DNA from: Lunularia cruciata
Taxonomy: Eukaryota; Streptophyta; Marchantiopsida; Lunulariales; Lunulariaceae
Length of the DNA: 64,000 nt
Reading direction: 5' to 3'
NCBI GenBank assembly: GCA_948567375.1
Contig: OX419756.1
Location: forward strand, 45,584,333-45,648,332
The notes under the pieces were generated by a model that was given only the letters and a program-made list of their open reading frames with translations, did not search any database and was not told where the DNA came from. This document shows, piece after piece, positions 23,372 to 34,439 of the stretch. The translations under genes were made by a program, and so were the position numbers. Every line of letters starts with the position of its first letter. The stretch's first letter is position 1.

Positions 23372-24746
23372 GGTCCTAGTAAAGGAGGAGATTGACTCTA
23401 AGTTAGAGTTTGAGATAGGATCTGATATAATTGAGAGTGCATTTTGTGTGTTTGCACCGTCATTGTGGGACATGGACAAGATTTATGGAGCCTCCAAAGG
23501 CCCCAAGTGTTACTATGGTACAATGGGTACCATTGAGTTGGATAACTTCATCTAGGATTTTGATAGTTGGTGTGATCTATAGTAGATGCAAAACCCAACT
23601 TTGTTCATACCCTTCATGGCATGGAAGGCGTCAGCACTTGGAGGGTCTAATGATGGATGATTACCATAAATTAAAGAGAGCTTGCTTGGAGGAGGTTGAG
23701 CTATGGAGATAATATTGGTCTCCAAACTATCTCTCCATCACGTGAAGCTCAATTTCTATGGGTAGATCAACAATACCCACAAATTCTAGCTCTAGTATTG
23801 TTGGTGGATCTCTTAGAGATGGTGCTACTACGATTGGAGGTACTACTACATGAGGTGGTGTAGTACCAGGGTTTAATCCCATGCTGTAGTTTTTATAATG
23901 TTTGAGGCAAAACTACCAAGGAGTGCAAACTGACAAGTTAAAGAGCTTACAAGAGTTCCAATAGAAGGCTAGAGAGAGCCTACAAGAGGCATACACTCAC
24001 ATGAGATGGCTGATCAATTTTACTTAGTGAGTTATTGAGGCCTAGGCAGTCTAGTTTTGGTATGGGATACTTGATAGGGAGTTGCAATGTAGAGTTTGTG
24101 ATATTATGTTGTTATAGGCTACTTTGCCTACTTTGGCAGTGGTCTTTGGTTTGGTTGAGCCTATTGAGCTCAACATGGTGGAGGAAAGAGTGGTGACATT
24201 TGAAATTTGGTAAGGAGACCTCATCCATTGTTTTTACTTCTTTCAAAGTGCAGCAGAGTGCACCACGCCATGTTGGTTTTTGAGGACAAGAGGGCCAACC
24301 CAAATCCTATGGAGCGAGTGGAGGGTCTAGTATAACTAGACCCTTACCTTCATTTTTGGGTCAACAATAAACAATGAGTGATGGTGTTGTTTGTTGGACT
24401 TGTGGTGGACCATATCATAGAAGAGAGTGCACTTAGGGCAATAGACTTGATACCTTTGGTGCATCACAACCAACACAAAGATAGTGTGAGCATTGCCATA
24501 GAATTGTTCACACTAGTGACCGATGCTTTGACCTACACCTAGAGTTACGGAGTGGTAGGGCTACTATGGCAGGTGGTATAGGAGCTCCAGGTCTTGGAGG
24601 ACAAGGTGGGAGAGGAGCCATACCTAGTAGGGGTGCAATACCTACCTTTACTTTTGATACAACCATGGCTACTCAAATTGAGCAGTTGGAGAAAAGATTG
24701 GCTAGCATGGTCCTATCTTAAAGGAGATCAGATTTAGGTGCTGAGG
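23372..24746 (+). pseudogene. E3 gag with two CCHC zinc knuckles
   Basis: Two CX2CX4HX4C knuckles are visible in one frame: CWTCGGPYHRREC (24392-24430) and CEHCHRIVHTSDRC (24485-24526). They are followed by a Gly-rich tail (GAPGLGGQGGRGA) and a possible coiled segment (QIEQLEKRLASM). Upstream gag sequence has stops. Double-knuckle gag differs from the single knuckle of the E1 family, which supports a different Ty3 lineage. The LTR-A at 24747 interrupts it. Confidence 0.75.
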
Positions 24747-25642
24747 TGTAATATTGTGAGGATAATAGGGAAACACATATGCACAAACACAAGTTTCACA
24801 CTCAAACTCTGATGCCCCAAAGGAGCACCTTCTCTTTATTATATAGACAAAGAGGATCTCATCCAAGGAAGCTCCACCATAGGATTAGGCACATAGATAA
24901 GTGACATGTCAGAAAGCTTCACCCTTGGATTACTTACTTCAATGGGTGACATGTTGATCCTGGTCCTATCTGGTTGGTCAAACAAGCTTTGATTGGAGAG
25001 AATCTTTTAGGGAATTTTCTTGTAAGAATCTCAAAATCATGTGGATGAGGTACCATTGGAAAGCTCTCAAAAAGACAAAGCAAAGAGGAGGGAATGCTAA
25101 CTTTCTCTTTGTTGGGAAGGAATCAACATATTTGAGGTCTAATTCATCCGTTTAGGCCTCCAAAATTGCCTTCAAAGATTTCAAGCATATTTCAATTACT
25201 ACTCTATTAGTAGAAGTTCCCTTTTGGTGATACCTCCTTTTGATCTATTGAGTCCATCATGTGTAACATCCATCTAGATGTTACCAAACCAATTCTCACC
25301 TTTAAATCATATGTCTAGCTATTGGTTCTAAGGTTTTCAAGTCTATTTTGGTTTTTCCCTATTAGTAGTAGTACTCTTTTGGTGATACCTCCTTTTGATC
25401 TATTGAGTCCATCATGTGTAACATACTTCCAAATGTTACCAAACCAATTCTCACCTTTAAATCATATGTCTAGCTATTGGTTCTAAGGTTTTCAAGTCTA
25501 TTTTGGTTTTTCCCTATTAGTAGTAGTACTCTTTTGGTGATACTTCTATCTGATCTATTTTAATCATCATTTATAAAATCATTCCAAATGTTACCAAACC
25601 TAAGTTCACATCTAGATCATCTAGCTAGCTCTTGGCATTACA
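24747..25642 (-). repeat. Solo LTR-A with internal 155-bp duplication
   Basis: It starts TGTAATATTGTGAGG and ends TTGGCATTACA, and is flanked by a perfect TGAGG duplication (24742-24746 and 25643-25647). At 896 bp it is longer than its relatives. A 155-bp segment starting CTTTTGGTGATACC at about 25221 is repeated at 25376. Confidence 0.88.
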
Positions 25643-25647
25643 TGAGG

Positions 25648-26223
25648 CTTCCACCTCATATGTTGATGATAGAGACATCTTGGATTTCATGTGTGGAGCA
25701 ACGCAAGTAGATGTATCTATTGCAATGACTTAGAGTGCAGTACATGCTTTAGAGCCTAGTGGAGCATCAATGGAGTTGGACCTACAAAGAAGAGAGGTTG
25801 GTAGACAGGTCAGACTTCCCCAATCTTTTACACTCAAGCATTATAGATGACATCCACGGCTTTTAAACATCCTAGTGCAAGTGTGGTAGGTGGTGATGGG
25901 GTGCATGATGAACTATCTGCTAGTCAGCTACTTGCTACTACATAAATTGAGTGAGCACAATGTTGGAGGCGGCTAAGTTGATTATACACTTTCCATATTC
26001 TTAGCCAATGACATGTGTACATTGGGAGTTGATCAAACACCAATGTTTTGGTTGGCTACTATGCCGTGTGACAATAAGGATGATGTGGTTCCTTTTACTA
26101 TAGTAGAGGTGGTTGAGATTGGATTTGAATTGGTTGATGAGCATGAGATCCGCTCAATGACAAGTGGTTTATGGCAAGCAACAACAACTAGATTGGAGGA
26201 GTTACTAGCTAGATTGGCCTTTG
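25648..26223 (+). pseudogene. E3 gag-pol junction fragment
   Basis: A 71-codon open stretch (26013-26228) reads GVDQTPMFWLATMPCD...VVPFTIVEVVEIG. I do not recognise a catalytic motif. By position, between the zinc knuckles and the protease-like segment at 29992-30617, it is probably the gag-protease region of E3. E2 inserted at its right end. Confidence 0.4.
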
Positions 26224-26621
26224 TGTAACAATATGGAGTTTAGTGACAAAGTTAGTAGGGCTAATGAAGTAGAAAATAAGACAAATTAGCCTAAAATATT
26301 CCAAAAGCATCTAGGGTGCTTCTTGGGAAGCTTCACGGCTAGCTTAGCCTACACCTCAAGTAAGTAGCTTCTAGAAGGTTCCAACTAGCTTAGCTTGCAT
26401 GCCAAGTAAGCAACTTCTATAAGGAAGCTTCTTGAGAAGCTTCCCAATTAACTTGGCTTGCACTCCAAGAAAGTGGCTCAAGGAAGCTTCTCAAGAGCCT
26501 TGTATGATCCCTATAAATACAAGAGCCGAACTCATGCTAGGCATTTGGAGTTTCACTCATTCAAGTATCCCAATGTGAGTTTCTATTCTCTTATTTCTCT
26601 CCTTGGTCTTTGATTTTTACA
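26224..26621 (+). repeat. E2 5' LTR (LTR-B), 398 bp
   Basis: It runs TGTAACAATATGGAG...TGATTTTTACA. TATA box TATAAATA is at 26512-26519, and an HSE-like TTCTAGAAGGTTC at 26369-26381. A degenerate primer-binding site (TGAATCAAAGC in place of TGGTATCAGAGC) follows at about 26623. Confidence 0.9.
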
Positions 26622-26999
26622 TTTGAATCAAAGCAGAAATAGGATGGAAAGAATTTATGGACCACCAAATCCACTTCCACCAAACCATTGGGATTTTCAT
26701 GTCCAGATATTACCCAAGCATTGTTTCACCTAATTCATCACCTTGTGTTTTGGGTAGAATTTTTCTATATATGATCACCTTGTCTATGGAACCCTTGATA
26801 CTTCTGGTTGTAACTTATGGAGAACGATGGACGTGCTACATCTACGTGTTAATCAATTAGGTAAATTGAGAGTAATGGGATAGAGTAGTAGCTATGGCAG
26901 CAATGCCAAATGTTATCCTTATGATGCAGCAACAAATCAAGCACCTTACTTGATTGTTGGATGAACAAGAGCAACAATGACAAGAACATATAGAGAGCA

Positions 27000-27748
27000 C
27001 CAGTTTGAGATGGAGAAGATCACATCCTATTTCCAAAACCCAAGGTATTTGAAGGCAATAATCTTCAAGGTACAGTGGAGAATTTTGTGTTTGACTGCAA
27101 ACTTTACTTTGAAACCACCAATCTTCAAGATGAACAAAAATAGACTCTCTTGGCTTCTAGCCAATTGGATGGTGTGGCAAACTTTAGTGGTGATTCCGAG
27201 TAGAACAAGCTGAACGACAAATTGTTGCACTAATTTTGACATAGGCAGAATTCAAGGATACAATACTTGGTCAATTTCAAACTGTAAATGTCACCTGAGC
27301 TACATGAGATAAACTGGCAGAGTTGAAGCAAATTGGCTCTATAAGGAGCCACATCACATAATTTCAGAATATCATCATGCAAATTCTAAATGTACAAGAG
27401 GGTGAAGTTTTGGATCAATTTGTGCAAGGATTGAACGCACAAACCAAATTGGATGTGACCATGCGGGACCCACAAAATATAGAAGAAGCCATGCAATTGG
27501 CTGAGCGCTTTGATTCCTTGGTTGTCACAACTTGGTCTCCACCTCGACCTACACAAAGCCTACTAGTACATTACGCACGGATGGAGGAACTGGCACCAAT
27601 AGAGATTGATGCTTTCCAACAAAGACCACTTGGTACAATAGATAGAAAAAGATTGCAACAAAATAGAGGTTGTTTTTATTGTTGCCAAGTTGAACATTGT
27701 ATTGTTGAATGCACACTCACAAATGGGCGACCTCAACAAGTTGTCTAG
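27000..27748 (+). pseudogene. E2 gag with CCHC knuckle
   Basis: Gag segments similar to E1 (VLDQFVQGLNAQTKLDVTM, FDSLVVTTWSPPRP) and an intact-spacing knuckle CFYCCQVEHCIVEC at 27671-27712. The 5' half (26977-27213) is in another frame. Confidence 0.85.
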
Positions 27749-27814
27749 ATGGAGTTTGTGGAATAGAAAGATTAGAGTAATGAGGAATCCCAATAGAAGA
27801 TTTTGAGCCACCTA

Positions 27815-27960
27815 TTGGGAGCTTGATTAGTTCCAATGGTATTGAAGGCTTGACCTATGAAAATTTGCTTCACTTCAAGGTATGATATCTAATTGGGGTT
27901 GTAGGATCTTGGTTGATTCTAGAAGTTAAGAGAATTGTATGTTTATGCAAGTAATAATGA
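27815..27960 (+). pseudogene. E2 protease remnant (DSR, stop)
   Basis: It reads GCRILVDSRS, then TAA, then ENCMFM. This is the same DSR substitution seen in E1, plus a stop two codons after it. Confidence 0.75.
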
Positions 27961-28167
27961 TGGTATCATAATTTTAGAATATCATCAAGCAAGTTTGCCA
28001 AGAAGACAACCATGGAGCAAGCTTCAAAGAGAGATGAGTCCCTAGATGGGAAGTTTGTTAGTGAAGCAGCCATAGAGCAAGCTTTTGAGGAAGATAGATC
28101 TATTTTTGTGGTGTGGATCAAGCCGATTGCACAAGGACAATATGAGGAGAGCCAAGAGCCTCATCAA

Positions 28168-28800
28168 GCAAGGGTTGGATTGGTACATGGTGGTGTTCTT
28201 GGATGATATCTTAATCTTTAGCAAGATAGAGGCAAAGCACATGAATCACGTGCAAGAAGTCCTTAGACAAGTACGACAATGGAAATTTTACAACAAGAAG
28301 TGCAAGTGTACCTTTTGGCAAAAGGAAGTTACCTTCTTGGGTCACAAGATCTCATCAAAGGAGACAAGATGGAAAAGGAGAAAATCAAGGCCATTATTGA
28401 TTGGCCTACTCCAAAGAACGATATAGAAGTATGGGCATTTAATAGATTGGCCCAGTTTTATTGACGGTTCATTCCTTATTATGCTCATGTGGTTGCACCA
28501 TTGATTGACCTCTTGGGGAAGAACTTGAGCTTCCAATGGACCACCAAGCACAAAGAAGCATTCCAGAAGTTGAAACATATGGTGTCTTCATGACCCATCC
28601 TTCAACCGTATGATCCTCAACTACCCTATGTGGTTGATTTTGATGCTTCTAACTTTGCAATTAGAGCCGTGCTGCAACAAGAATTCCCAGATGGACTACA
28701 TCCCATTGCCTTTGTGTCTCACCAACTAAATCTATCTGAAAGAAATTACTTTGCTCAAGACCAAGAATAACTTGCAATGGTATATGCTACCAAGGTATGG
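28168..28800 (+). pseudogene. E2 reverse transcriptase (C-terminal half) and RNase H
   Basis: The RT fragment begins LDWYMVVFLDDILIFSK and continues through FYNKKCKCTFWQKEVTFLGHKIS. The RNase H part (about 28490-28750) includes VDFDASNFAI and FVSHQLN. The RT fingers and first palm motifs are deleted, so no activity is possible. Confidence 0.85.
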
Positions 28801-29129
28801 GGACATTATCTCTTGGGAGAAACAAGTGATCATGCAAACTGATCATAAACCATTGTTGTAGACCTTACACTTAATACACATGAAGAGTCAACATCATTGA
28901 TGGGAGGGACAACTCCAATTGTTTGACATCAAACTTGAGTACAAACCAAGTTAGTTCCATGTCATCCCTAATGCTCTATCACGGTGACCTGATTTGAGGT
29001 CTCTTCCTTTCATCACAATAGCAATCACAAAGGTGTCAATTAACTCCGAAGTCCAAAACAAGTGTCGGTCAACTCTACAACAAGACCCCTTCTTTCAAAT
29101 GGTACATGGTTGTTTTACAACATGTGACA

Positions 29130-29745
29130 AGGAGTACAACCCTTCTCCTTCAAGGAAGACCTTCTATTCATGAGGACCAGATCTATGTTCTAGGCAAAGG
29201 TGATCTCTGACTTGTATGCCTTGAAGAAGCCCATGATTTACTAATAGTTGGGCATATGGGTGTGGACAAGACCTTGGGTACCCTCCAACAACAATGGTAG
29301 TGGCCCAACATGACACAAGATGTTTCAAAGTTTGTATGATCATGTGAGAGCTGCCAACATAACAAAGCCAGCAACCAGAAGCCAAGTAAACTCCTTCAAC
29401 CAATCCCCATTTCATCCACTCAATAGGAACACGTGAGCTTGGATCTCATCACATCCTTACCCCAGACAAAGTAAAGACATACAACAATCGTGGTGTTTGT
29501 GGATAAGCTCAATAAGAAAATCCACTTGGTACTAACCTTTGATACCATGGATGCTCCAATTTTAGCATGAATCTACTTTGACAATGTCTTCAAGCATCAT
29601 GGGATGCTACGTGTACTCATCTTTGATTGTGATCCTTGATTCACCAAGAAGTTTTGGCAAACACTCTTCCAAATACTCAGCACCAAGCTTGCTTTGTCCA
29701 TGGCCTATCATCGTCAAACTGATGGACAAACCAAACATACAAATA
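29130..29745 (+). pseudogene. E2 integrase (5' two thirds)
   Basis: HHCC zinc-domain and core segments match E1 piece by piece (CESCQHNKASNQKPS, VFVDKLNKKIHL, FDTMDAP, FKHHGMLRVLIFD) with stops and frame changes. The frame ends where integrase is fused to interior LTR sequence near 29740. Confidence 0.8.
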
Positions 29746-29986
29746 AGCAACACCAAGTAAACAACTTCTAGAAGGAAGCTTCTTGAGAAGCTATTTAATT
29801 AACTTGGTTTGCACTCCAAGAAACCGGCTCAAGGAAGCTTCTTGAGAAGCTTTTCAAGAGCCTTGTATGATCCTTATAAATAGAAGAGCCGAAACTCATG
29901 CTAGGCATTCAGAGTTTTCACTCATTCAAGTATCTCAATGTGAGCTTCCATTCTCCTATTTCTCTCCTTGGTCTTGGACTTTTACA
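29745..29986 (+). repeat. E2 3' LTR-B fragment
   Basis: It starts mid-LTR (CACCAAGTAAACAACTTC) and ends TTGGACTTTTACA. It keeps a TTCTAGAAGGAAGC HSE-like unit near 29767 and the CTTATAAATAG TATA region. Confidence 0.85.
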
Positions 29987-29991
29987 CTATG

Positions 29992-30617
29992 AGTGAGTGC
30001 AGTTCACACCTAGAGTTGTCCTATTGGATAACTATAGGCAGATTTCTTGTTTGATAGGATCTTTTAGGAAGGTTTATACCTCATAGAAGGTCTTACTAGA
30101 CTTTAGTGTATGGCCTTTTATGTTGGGAAAGGCTACAATAATTGGTTTGGAGTTATGGAAGACCAATGTGGAGAGGTGTCCATTTTAGATCTAGACATCT
30201 CTATGGGTGGTTCTACAAAATAAATCACATGCAAAAAGCTTGTTATTCAGATTTAGCCCAATCATCCTATAGATAGCTCTATGGTGAGAGCTCAAGCCAT
30301 TATGATACTAATTGAGTCATATAATGTGTTAGTTGGGGAAGCATTGTTATAGTTCATGGGCTTCAATATTGACTATTGGGAGGAAACAACCTCCTATAGA
30401 CCAGGTTGGCAGTCAAATGAGGTATGAGTATGTCACCTACCAATATGCTTTAGTAGTCGTAGTCTTGGCTCACTATAGTCCAAGACCATGGCAACATACG
30501 TTTCAACTTTTAGTGGTTTTGTAACTTGGCCTAATGACTTATTGGAGGAGAATGCCCATGTAGAGGATACTCCAATACCAAAAGAGATCACTCGGATTTG
30601 GAGTACAAGTAGGATTG
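29992..30617 (+). pseudogene. E3 protease-region fragment
   Basis: One frame gives ESYNVLVGEALL followed by FMGFNIDYWEETTSYRPGWQ, with one stop. It resembles the end of Ty3 protease domains, where a DVILG-type Gly motif precedes a conserved Asp/Trp-rich segment. I cannot place the catalytic Asp with confidence; it may lie in the decayed sequence before E2. Confidence 0.45.
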
Positions 30618-30622
30618 TTCTA

Positions 30623-31363
30623 TGTAATACTCCAAGGACAAGAGAAGAGAGAAAACACAGATTGCACACTCAAACATTTGATGCCCCAAGGGAGCACCTT
30701 CTCTTTATTATATAGACAAAGAGGATCTCATCCAAGGAAGCTCCACCATAGGATTAGGGACACAGATAGGTGACATGTCAGCAAGCTCCACCCTTGGATT
30801 ACTTACTTGGATGGGTGACCTGTCTGGTCTAGGTCCTATTTGGTTGGTCAAACAAGCTTTGACTGGAGGGAATCTTTTAGGGAATCTTCTTGTAGGAACC
30901 TCAGAATCACATGAGTAAGGTACCGTTGGAAAGCTCTCAATGAGACAAACCAAGGGGAGGGAAGGCCAGCCTTTCCTCTATTGGGGGGGGGGGAATCTAC
31001 ACATTTTTGAGGCCTAATTCATCCGTTTAGGCCTCCAAAATTGCCTTCAAAGATTTCAGGCATATTTCGGTTCCTACTCTATTAGTAGAAGTCCCCTTTT
31101 GGTGATACCTCTTTCTGATCTGTTTAGTCCATGATGTGTAACATCCTTCTAGATGTTACCAAACCAATTCTCACCTTTAAATCATATGTCTAGCTATTGG
31201 TTCTAAGGTTCTCAAGTCTATTTCGGTTTTTGCCCTATTAGTAGAAGTACTCTTTTGGTGATACTTCTATCTGATCTATTTTGACCATCATGTATAACAT
31301 TATTCTAGATGTTACCAAACCGAATTTCACATCTAGATCATATGGCTAACCCTTGGTATTACA
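30623..31363 (-). repeat. Solo LTR-A with perfect target-site duplication
   Basis: It starts TGTAATACTCC and ends TTGGTATTACA, and is flanked by TTCTA on both sides (30618-30622 and 31364-31368). It is 741 bp, with an 11-G run at 30983-30993. It split the E3 open region just upstream of the methyltransferase. Confidence 0.92.
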
Positions 31364-31413
31364 TTCTATCCACCTCCAATTTGCCATTGTGGCATTTAGA
31401 GGATGCATTGTAG

Positions 31414-32512
31414 CAAAATGTACATCAGTTGGTGCAACAAGCTTGGAGTGGAGCCTTTGTACCACCAAGAGACCAGTGTGAGGCTGAGCCTCTAAAGTCA
31501 ATTACCTTGACACCTTTGGAAACCACCCTCATTGCTTGGCAATATCTAGTAGAGGAAGTATGTCTATTGGAGTTGTTTGGTGGGATTAGCACTATATTAG
31601 CCATGGTACCACAAGCGGGTTTACAAGTACAGAGGTACTTGTATGTGGAGAGAGATGCGACTGCTAGGTGAGTCTTTCCACATCATGTGGCACACTTGGC
31701 CTATCTGTATTCCACTTTATTATTGATATCAATAGTCAAGAGTTACCAAAAGACCCTACCAGTAGACATTACCTTGTTGGGGAGCGTAGGATTTGGAGAG
31801 ATATGGTCCCATTTGGTGATGTCAAGATAGCCAATTTGGGACATACACGTGTTGGTTGAGATTTGGGTCTTTAGGATCCCAATTCATGCATATTTTGGAA
31901 GATGTTATCAATACTATGGCATCTTTAGGTTCATTAGTCCATCTCTTTAGCTTACATTTTGGAGAACATCCCTTTGATGGGTGATTCTTCCACCCGAGTG
32001 GTGGTAAGAACACATCAGGTCCATTCTTGGATGAGACTTGCTATTTTGTAAGATGCAACCAAAGGGCTCATCATCTTTGTCTTTGGTGGATGAACCTCTT
32101 ATCTAGAGAGGTTCTACAATGTGCTTATGATAGGATTAAGTAACTTGACCACCTTACTATTGATGAGATCTTGGATGTTGGGCGTTAGTCTCAAATGGTG
32201 GGAGTGGCTGATAGGTCACATATGGGAGTGGTGAACCTAGTTGGGCAGCCTCAAGCTACTTTCCTCACACTTATGAGTTTCCCAAGCTCTCATGCTTTTC
32301 AAGAGAGAGATCCTAGGCTTGTTTGGGACTCACAATTGTAGCAATTGGTGGAGCTCAATGCTAATAAGAGAGAGCGGGCATTGGGTTTTTGCATTGGTAT
32401 AACCATTGTTCTAGTAGTGTTAGAGGTATCCAAGCATTAGGTGTTAGGTTAGGCTATGGACTTGAACTATTTAACATGGATTGTGAGCCTTGGTTTGGTA
32501 GAGCAAGATAAG
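31414..32512 (+). pseudogene. C5-cytosine DNA methyltransferase domain inside the E3 retrotransposon
   Basis: C5 DNA methyltransferase motifs appear in order on the plus strand. Motif I is LLELFGGIS...QAGLQVQRYLYVE (about 31564-31650, the S-adenosylmethionine site). The motif IV region follows VDITLL and reads IANLGHTRVG (31821-31855), where the family expects IAGxPCQGHxR, so the catalytic Pro-Cys dipeptide is gone. Motif VI is AYILENIPLMGDS (31950-31985, ENV-type Glu-Asn intact). The motif VIII region is RAHHLCLWWMNLL (about 32063). The C-terminal motif IX/X region has VVNLVGQPQA, RERALGF and VLG-stop-AMDLN (32441-32467). The 31429-31671 part is an open frame; later parts have stops and two frame changes. 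It lies between the protease region and RT of one Ty3 polyprotein. The family methylates cytosine in DNA; this copy is dead. The domain call rests on motif order, not a database search. Confidence 0.82.
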
Positions 32513-32949
32513 ATGCGCTTGATATGCATCACTACTCGGATACTATGAGCTCTGTGCCTATCGAGACAATTAGGCACATGTTAGGAGTGATGGACCAAGT
32601 GGATAAGGTATTCTTAGGATACAACCAGTGGATACTAGGGAAGGTGGTCTACTTGGAGTCCATCTAGATGAGCATGGTCTACTTGGATTACACCTTTGGT
32701 CTACTTGGGATGATGTTAGAGGACGTATGGAGCTTGCCACCATATCAAAAGGGAGTTTTTCACACTGAGATTGGGACCTTTAGTGGTTGGGAGCATGAAA
32801 CTTCTGCTCCCAAGGGCCCAATGTAGCAGCCAATCAATATAGGAACATGGAGACAAAATTGATTTAGAGCCAAAGTAGTGACCTTTTTGAGGTTGGTTTG
32901 GTGGAGATTTCACATGGAGAGTATGCATCAACTACAATGATGTCAACGA

Positions 32950-33480
32950 AGAAGGATATGCATGGAAACTACACAAATAGGTGGATGTGTGGAGATTACC
33001 ATCCTATCAACCAACAGACTAGGGCTGATTGATATGCCATACCTACACCAAAGGAGATCTTTGATGCAATTGGATATGCAAAGGTCTTCAATACTTTGGA
33101 TCTTTGAGCATGATATCATCAATTGCTGATCAAAGAGGAGGATAAGTCCCAAACAACATTTTGGACTATTGATCCTCACAAAAAGGATGTGTTGTATGAA
33201 TGGAGGTTCTTAGAATTTGGGTTAAAGAACACTCCTACCAAGTTCCAAATGGTCATGGATAGGATCCTAGTTGGATTAGATTTTGCTCGATGATATATTG
33301 ATGACATTTTGGTCTATAACACTAGTATGGAGGAGCATGAGAGACATCTGTTGGAGATGTTTGAGAGGTTGAGATCTCATAGACTCAAATTACATCTTGG
33401 GAAGTGAAGGTTCTTCCACAAGCAAGTTGAGTATTTGGGTCACATTATCTACCCTAGAGGACTTGGTGTTTAGTAGACCA
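32950..33480 (+). pseudogene. E3 reverse transcriptase
   Basis: Decayed but readable in one main frame: CGDYHPINQQT, YAIPTPKEIFDAI, FNTLDL, WRFLEFGLKNTPTKFQMVMDRIL and YIDDILVYNTSMEEHERHL, with the YIDD codons at 33294-33305. Several in-frame stops are present. The sequence is clearly different from the E1-family RT (YIDD, not FLDD). Confidence 0.85.
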
Positions 33481-34130
33481 AGGTGGAGGCTATTGCATGT
33501 ATTCCTTGGCTTATAGATGTGAGCGGAGAATGAGCATTCCTTGTGTTGGTAAACTTCTATCACCACCATGTTAGAGGATTTAGTGCCATTGCCAAGGCCT
33601 TGATGAAGTTGACCAAGCTTACATAGGAGTAGTTTTGTGGAGATGAGCAGGAGAGAGCTTTGTAGAGCTCAAGGAGAAGTTGACATTTGGTCCTAATTTT
33701 GAGGAGACCAATCAAAGGACGGTCATTTTAGGTTCACACTAATTGGAGTATGTTGGGGCTTGGAGTAGTGCTCACCCATCATGATGATGAGCAGAAGGAG
33801 TTTGTGGTGGCCTATGTTAGTCACTCCAACAATTCAACAGAAGCAAAGTATAGTTCACATGAGGGAAAATGCTTGGCAAAAATTTGGGCAATAGCATATT
33901 TTTATGTTATCTATTTGATAACCCTTTCACTCTCATCATTGATCATCAGCCATTGAAATGGTTGATGGAGTTTGATAAGCTTTAAGGGAAGCTTGCATGG
34001 TAGGCTCTGATTTTAAAGGAGTATGATTTCATGGTTATTCATAGACCTGGAGTGGTGAACCATGATGTAGATGGTTGAGTAGAAACCCATGTCCCAACCT
34101 ATAAGATTAGACCAAAGCATGTGGGCATGG
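33480..34130 (+). pseudogene. E3 RNase H
   Basis: The frame at 33750-33956 reads GLGVVLTHHDDEQKEFVVAYVSHSNN...KYSSHEGKCLAKIWAI, the Ty3 RNase H core with its catalytic Glu region (EGKCLA). Stops flank it on both sides. Confidence 0.8.
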
Positions 34131-34439
34131 TGAGACAAATGAGGAGATTATGCCAGGTTGGCATGCATTTGCACTTTTATGTATATTTTTATATATATGA
34201 GGCTATGGTGGTATCGCTCTCAGCACATACATGAGGAGTTATTGAGGTCATAGATCCAAAGAGTAAAGATAGTGGTACAATTTAGTGAGACATTCATGAT
34301 GATGTCTTAGTGATGGATTATGTTTGCATTGGTGTTGTTGGTGGCATAGTTGGGGCCAAGGAGAGAGACATGTCATTTAACAAGCTAGGCGGTTTAGATT
34401 GGAGAGAAGATAACTTTGGCATGTATGGGAGGATGGTAG

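Larger units (their letters stand above)
26224..29986 (+). mobile_element. E2: internally deleted chromovirus of the E1 family
   Basis: A 5' LTR-B (26224-26621), gag, protease, partial RT, RNase H, integrase and a truncated 3' LTR ending TTTTACA at 29986, flanked by CTTTG (26219-26223) and CTATG (29987-29991). Two deletions are clear against E1. One near 28165 joins the pre-RT segment directly to the FLDD part of RT. One near 29740 joins integrase (GATGGACAAACC) directly to mid-LTR sequence, removing the integrase tail, chromodomain and LTR start. It is non-autonomous and dead, with many stops. Confidence 0.9.

Noticed and set aside
31429-31671. The 80-codon frame taken as a free-standing host methyltransferase gene.
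   Set aside because: It is flanked in the same orientation by gag/protease and RT/integrase sequence and lacks the regulatory domains of plant MET1, CMT or DRM proteins. A retroelement-embedded domain explains it better.
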